Positions 5,762-8,719 of a stretch of 8,719 nucleotides of DNA are shown here, in pieces. The position numbers were made by a program, and so were the translations under genes. The stretch's first letter is position 1; the number at the start of each line of letters is the position of its first letter. Source of the DNA: Spirochaetia bacterium (lineage in GTDB: Bacteria > Spirochaetota > Spirochaetia > JABMQR01); the NCBI GenBank assembly GCA_016784705.1, contig JADHUD010000091.1, positions 1-8,719 on the forward strand. The letters are read 5' to 3'. Under the pieces are notes generated by a model, which saw only the letters and a program-made list of their open reading frames with translations, had not been told where the DNA came from and ran no database searches.

Positions 5762-5974
5762 ATGTTAGAAAAACCGCAAGCCAAAGGATTGGATTCTTTA
5801 GCTGGACTGCAGCCGCTGCTTACCTACAAGGAAGCTGCAGACATACTTGCAGTGAAACCCCAGACACTCAGGCAGTGGGTTTCGGCCAAACGGATTCCGT
5901 ATGTGAAGATCGGAGCTGCTGTCAGGTTCAGTCCTGATCAGCTGGAAGATTTTATCAAAGGATCTTCGAGGTAG
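5762..5974 (+). CDS. Excisionase-family / MerR-like HTH DNA-binding protein
   Basis: This small DNA-binding protein of 70 residues has the HTH_17 (excisionase-type) pattern: LLTYKEAADILAVKPQTLRQ (19-38) as the helix-turn-helix and IPYVKIGAAVRFSPDQLEDF (45-64) as the wing and third helix. Proteins of this type serve as recombination directionality factors or as repressors on phages and islands. AAGGAG lies 10 nt before ATG 5762. It is controlled by the palindrome-bearing promoter at 5640-5691 and is followed after 5 nt by the 50-residue gene. Whether it is the Xis of this element or a regulator of its own operon cannot be decided from sequence. Confidence 0.85.
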   Translation: MLEKPQAKGLDSLAGLQPLLTYKEAADILAVKPQTLRQWVSAKRIPYVKIGAAVRFSPDQLEDFIKGSSR

Positions 5975-5979
5975 CCGGT

Positions 5980-6132
5980 ATGGGAAAAGAACAGCTGCAG
6001 AAACTAGCCCTTTGGATACAGAGAGAACTTGGATCACTCGATCATGGAGAGATCCACATCACCCTGAAGGTTCGGGACAAGCACCTTGCCCTGATCGAGA
6101 AGACGAAGATCGTGAAGGAAAAACCTGAGTGA
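5980..6132 (+). CDS. DUF2292 / YezD-like small protein (50 aa)
   Basis: ATG 5980 to TGA 6130-6132 encodes 50 residues. It starts 5 nt after the HTH gene's stop, with GAGG 8 nt upstream, so the two form an operon. The protein has an N-terminal helix (LQKLALWIQREL) and two strands around GEIHITLKVRD and HLALIEKTKIV. This is similar to the DUF2292/YezD pattern, in which a helix is followed by G-x-(V/I)-x-(I/V), a turn, and I-E-(K/R)-T-(E/K). Function of that family is unknown to me; small size and pairing with a DNA-binding protein suggest a regulatory partner. A strong terminator lies 10 bases after the stop. Confidence 0.65.
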   Translation: MGKEQLQKLALWIQRELGSLDHGEIHITLKVRDKHLALIEKTKIVKEKPE

Positions 6133-6142
6133 TCGAGCTTAG

Positions 6143-6170
6143 AGACCAGCAGAGAGATCTGCTGGTCTTT
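6143..6170 (+). terminator. Rho-independent terminator after the HTH/DUF2292 operon
   Basis: AGACCAGCAGA (6143-6153) and TCTGCTGGTCT (6158-6168) form a perfect 11-bp stem with a GAGA tetraloop, followed by TT and a modest T-containing tail. It ends the plus-strand operon and separates it from the convergent acyltransferase operon ending at 6268. In the other direction it has no good T-run. Confidence 0.75.
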
Positions 6171-6267
6171 CAACTTGTAAATATAATGAGCATTAAGAAG
6201 AAATTCATCTCAAACAGGAATAATCCATCATCAACGTATATCTCCCGTATTTAAAGAATCTAACCAA

Positions 6268-7413
6268 TCAGAGAAAGTACCTGCCTGGTTTCGTCTTCCT
6301 CAGCAGAACTGTCAGTACCAAAGAGAGGATAACAGCACCGGTAAATACTAATACCGCTTTTATAACTCCAGATAGCGAAATATGATAGAAAAGCCCCTGA
6401 AGAATAGCAACAAAACCGTAGTGAAAAACATAGATACCAAAGGCATGTGCAGACAGAAACGTCACTACCTTATTCTCCCTCGTGATACAATCGAACAAGG
6501 TAACATACCCGACACTTCCCATAATGGCTGCTGCCATCGGTCCCAGCCAGGCAAATGACCCCTGCCTGCTCAGAGGTATTGCAATGCTCAGAAGTGACAT
6601 ACCCAATCCTAATACCAGCCATACAGCTGACCAAACGGAGGGGCTCGCTTTATTATCTAATATAATCCGCGCTTTTACATCTTCATCTGCTGCCGACCCA
6701 CTTGTATACAAACTGGGCCTGCCGATAAAGAATCCTACTGTGAACATGATGAAATAGGGAATTACTCTGCTTACCTGAATATTGAATGGTCCCCATATAT
6801 TGACAAAACCGTACCCAGCAAAACTGCCAACCAGCATATAGCCGACTGACATGATAACAAAGATCACCATACCAGTAACAGGTACCGATCGAAAAGCATA
6901 TCGGTGATCAAGGAGATCCGGATACACACTGTCTATAACGGTAACAATAACGTTGAAGGCAAGCAAAACCCAGAGAAACCACAGATGCTGAGCTGGATGC
7001 AAGTATAGACCAACGTCAATCATATAACTGGTATAGGTTCGTAACGATGCATATTGAATCCACCATTCGGTTCCTTTGGCGAACTCCATGAGATAAAAGG
7101 TAGTGGGATTGAATAGGTAGGTCCCGATGATGAATACTGTACCGAATTTCGCCAGCCTGTGGAGGATATAGTTCTTTCTCCCCCTTCTACGCAAACTGTC
7201 ATAGGTAAACAAACCTGACAGAAAGAAGAAAGTATACATAAAGAACTGATCAAAGTAGACAGCTATATACATGAATCCTGTAACATTGTCTGGATCATCA
7301 ACAGTAACTCCAGGCCCTCCAGGCAGGTAGGCCAGAATGGTATGATGCAGGACCACAAACAACGTCAGCAGCAGTTTTAGATAGTTCAAGCCGATATTCT
7401 TATTACTGCGCAT
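6268..7413 (-). CDS. Acyltransferase 3 family integral membrane protein
   Basis: This multi-pass inner-membrane enzyme of 381 residues would transfer an acyl group, usually acetyl, to a sugar of O-antigen, exopolysaccharide or another envelope glycan. About ten hydrophobic segments run along its length. The family's N-terminal (R/K)-X10-H motif is seen as Lys in NYLKLLL and the second His of VVLHHTILAY, followed by FFFLSGLFTYDSLRRRGRKN, the conserved second-helix region. The substrate cannot be told. The start is set at ATG 7413 because GGGAG lies 8 nt upstream; an upstream ATG at 7437 would overlap the 67-residue gene and lacks a clear ribosome-binding site. It is the last gene of a minus-strand three-gene cluster. 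Acyltransferases of this family are known lysogenic-conversion genes on temperate phages, which fits its place between holin and integrase. Confidence 0.9.
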   Translation of the reverse strand: MRSNKNIGLNYLKLLLTLFVVLHHTILAYLPGGPGVTVDDPDNVTGFMYIAVYFDQFFMYTFFFLSGLFTYDSLRRRGRKNYILHRLAKFGTVFIIGTYLFNPTTFYLMEFAKGTEWWIQYASLRTYTSYMIDVGLYLHPAQHLWFLWVLLAFNVIVTVIDSVYPDLLDHRYAFRSVPVTGMVIFVIMSVGYMLVGSFAGYGFVNIWGPFNIQVSRVIPYFIMFTVGFFIGRPSLYTSGSAADEDVKARIILDNKASPSVWSAVWLVLGLGMSLLSIAIPLSRQGSFAWLGPMAAAIMGSVGYVTLFDCITRENKVVTFLSAHAFGIYVFHYGFVAILQGLFYHISLSGVIKAVLVFTGAVILSLVLTVLLRKTKPGRYFL

Positions 7414-7430
7414 AGTATCATCTCCCATTT

Positions 7431-7634
7431 CTACCATACATTCAGAAAAAACAGAGAGCTCAGCCCCATCAACACCAGTCCAACTACCAGTAAAAATGTA
7501 TGAGCATGCTCACCCCACAGCAGCCTGCTTCTGGCATGCAAGAGACGGTATACTATAAATTCGCTTCTTTTCAGCGCACTGATGAACAGGAATAATCCAA
7601 TCAGTACCATAAGAATTCCCCAAACAATATTCAT
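7431..7634 (-). CDS. Small membrane protein, two predicted helices (67 aa)
   Basis: This 67-residue protein has hydrophobic segments at about 3-20 and 47-65, joined by a basic loop (LKRSEFIVYRLLHARSRLLW). It is probably an inner-membrane hairpin. I do not recognise a named family. GGAGG precedes the ATG at 7634, and the start overlaps the previous stop by one base (TAATG), so it is translationally coupled to the HTH-membrane gene. It is also closely spaced with the acyltransferase. It may assist the acyltransferase or the regulator, but nothing in the sequence decides this. Confidence 0.75.
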   Translation of the reverse strand: MNIVWGILMVLIGLFLFISALKRSEFIVYRLLHARSRLLWGEHAHTFLLVVGLVLMGLSSLFFLNVW

Positions 7635-8344
7635 TACTTTTCCTCCTCTGAATTTCTATCAAAGTATAACTGTGATAACAGTGCCCCAAGTTCATTAATA
7701 TGCTCGATATTACGAACAGTGCTCCACCTTCCATTGGAAACTCTTATTTTAATAGCTCCAATACCCGTCATTGCTCTGTAGGCTGCAACCTGAAAATTCA
7801 GCTGGTCATTTATTGGAATAGTGGCCCTCCCCAGCAGCACAATCCTATCACAATATACTTCAAGCAACGTATCAGGACTCGCCAGGAATTCAAATCTTGC
7901 TCCGGCTATATACCATAAAGCGATTAGATTAATAATGGTAGCTGCCCCGAACCCTGTCGGGAAATGCCAGGTCAACTGGCCAGCCTGATACGTGAAGACA
8001 GTAAGTATGAGCAGACTGACCAGCAGTCCTGATAAAAACAGGGTCAAGATATCATACAGCCGTCGCATCTTCACAGATCTCTTTCCTGTAAACAAGACAC
8101 CTGTGTATGGGGCTGAAAGCTTTGAAGAAAAAAGTTGATCAACAGATATCTGAAAAAAATCAGCGATTTCTTTCACCACCCGGAATTCAGGTTCTGAGAG
8201 ATCATGCTCCCACTTTGATACAGCTTGTGCGGTAACATGAACCAGTAAACCTAGCTCTTTCTGGCTCATGTTATGTTTAATGCGCAATTGCCTCAGCTTT
8301 TTTCCAAATGTCATGTTATCAATTTCTGTTGTATCTGTGTTCAT
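7634..8344 (-). CDS. XRE-type regulator with two membrane helices and a C-terminal PH-like domain
   Basis: This 236-residue protein has a Cro/C1-type helix-turn-helix at 13-70 (MSQKELGLLVHVTAQAVSKW), a linker, membrane segments at about 99-118 and 130-147, and a C-terminal soluble domain at 150-226. That domain ends in an INELGALLSQLY helix and resembles bacterial PH-like domains. It would be a membrane-anchored transcription factor, perhaps controlling its own operon and responding to the envelope. The start is uncertain: ATG 8344 keeps the HTH in full, ATG 8314 gives the shortest HTH protein, and TTG 8413 would extend it by 23 residues overlapping the holin stop. A -10 sequence at 8353-8358 lies inside that extension and argues against it. 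No strong Shine-Dalgarno sequence precedes 8344 or 8314, so translation may be nearly leaderless. Confidence 0.82.
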   Translation of the reverse strand: MNTDTTEIDNMTFGKKLRQLRIKHNMSQKELGLLVHVTAQAVSKWEHDLSEPEFRVVKEIADFFQISVDQLFSSKLSAPYTGVLFTGKRSVKMRRLYDILTLFLSGLLVSLLILTVFTYQAGQLTWHFPTGFGAATIINLIALWYIAGARFEFLASPDTLLEVYCDRIVLLGRATIPINDQLNFQVAAYRAMTGIGAIKIRVSNGRWSTVRNIEHINELGALLSQLYFDRNSEEEK

Positions 8345-8352
8345 CTGCGATA

Positions 8353-8395
8353 AGTATACCGGAAAAATTACCGTTTGTGGTGCAACGATTCGTTG
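8353..8395 (-). promoter_or_regulatory. Putative promoter and operator of the XRE/acyltransferase operon
   Basis: On the minus strand TATACT (8358-8353) makes a good -10; the only -35-like sequence (TTGCAC, 8385-8380) is 21 bases away, too far for a standard promoter. A perfect palindrome, CAACGATTCGTTG (8383-8395; 6-bp arms, 1-base centre), overlaps that -35 position and could be the operator of the XRE-type protein. The predicted transcript start is within a few bases of ATG 8344. Confidence 0.4.
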
Positions 8396-8409
8396 AACAA
8401 AGAGAAATT

Positions 8410-8719
8410 TCAATGATTCCCCGTCACTCCCTGCTTTTTCTCATAGGTCCTCATCCCAGCCAAGCCCAGCATCCCGGTCATGATCGGGATCATCAGGGAG
8501 AGGTCGATCACAGGGAACTCGAAGACCTTTCCCGAAGCTGATAATACTGCGATCGCCCAGGGTCTCAGGATATAGTTATTTGCCAGGGAAAGTCCGCAGA
8601 CCCAACCTATGAATGGCCTCCAACCAGCCACGAAGGCAGACTGATGCTGCGCTTCAGCAAGGTTGATCTCAAGCTGGGTGTGCTTCTGCAGATTCTCTGC
8701 TTGCAGGGCTATCCTCTCA
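8410..8719 (-). CDS. 3TM-type holin (C-terminal part, cut by the window edge)
   Basis: The frame is open from the window edge (102 codons visible) to TGA 8412-8410. It reads through an amphipathic segment with NLAEAQHQSAF into GWRPFIGWVCGLSLANNYIL, then a second hydrophobic segment with LSLMIPIMTGMLGLAGMRTY, and ends EKKQGVTGNH. The WRPF-GWVC and GMLGL-GMRTYEK motifs are those of the holin-of-three-TMs family, which makes membrane lesions for endolysin or particle release in phages and gene-transfer agents. The GTG at 8631 is internal, not the start. It reads on the same strand as the XRE operon but is separated from it by a promoter-like region. Confidence 0.85.
   Translation of the reverse strand, partial: ERIALQAENLQKHTQLEINLAEAQHQSAFVAGWRPFIGWVCGLSLANNYILRPWAIAVLSASGKVFEFPVIDLSLMIPIMTGMLGLAGMRTYEKKQGVTGNH

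Noticed and set aside
6482..6757. Plus-strand 91-codon frame
   Set aside because: Antisense shadow of the acyltransferase gene.
8345..8413. N-terminal extension of the XRE-type protein from TTG 8413
   Set aside because: It forms a 4-nt overlap with the holin stop, but the peptide does not look like part of an HTH protein and it spans the likely -10 element and palindrome.
1..8719. CRISPR array, integron attC sites, rRNA genes or riboswitches
   Set aside because: No regularly spaced repeats, no recognisable conserved RNA cores and no rRNA segments were found on either strand.

Overview
The window looks like accessory DNA of a moderate-G+C bacterium. Gene style and the ISNCY/IS1202-type transposase would suit a spirochaete of the Sphaerochaeta type, but no housekeeping gene is present to confirm this and the assignment is a weak inference. 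Nearly everything readable is mobile: an insertion-sequence operon, a tRNA-embedded attachment site with its tyrosine integrase, a small early/regulatory module, a probable conversion (moron) cassette, and the end of a phage-type holin gene.

Left part (1-2970). After the possible tail of a plus-strand gene (about 1-98), a minus-strand operon runs right to left: a DUF6431-like protein (2758-2183), a DDE transposase of 477 residues (2176-743), then two unrecognised small genes (746-351 and 354-169). The last three are joined by 4-nt stop/start overlaps, and the first is only 6 nt from the transposase, so all four are probably translated from one message. A perfect 13-bp stem-loop sits inside the third gene. 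The leader (about 2759-2905) is strongly purine-rich on the coding strand and contains a short ORF that ends on the TTG start of the DUF6431-like gene.

Junction (3000-3230). A good plus-strand promoter leads into the 3' half of a tRNA-Met(CAU): anticodon loop, T arm and acceptor 3' strand, without a matching 5' half. This is the usual form of a tyrosine-integrase attachment core. Inverted and direct repeats lie between it and the integrase gene. The missing 5' half suggests the boundary between two tandem elements, or an end whose original tRNA is elsewhere.

Right part (3233-8719). The integrase (450 aa) is followed by a lone A+T-rich DUF4268/PD-(D/E)XK-like protein with its own promoter. 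Next come an excisionase-type HTH protein and a 50-residue DUF2292/YezD-like protein, controlled by a promoter with a perfect palindrome over its -10 region and closed by a strong terminator. On the minus strand, three overlapping or closely spaced genes encode an XRE-type regulator with two membrane helices, a 67-residue membrane protein, and an acyltransferase-3 family enzyme. This block lies between the integrase module and a 3TM-type holin gene cut off by the window edge. That is where temperate phages often carry surface-modifying conversion genes, so the working model is a prophage or phage-like island starting at the tRNA-Met fragment and continuing to the right.
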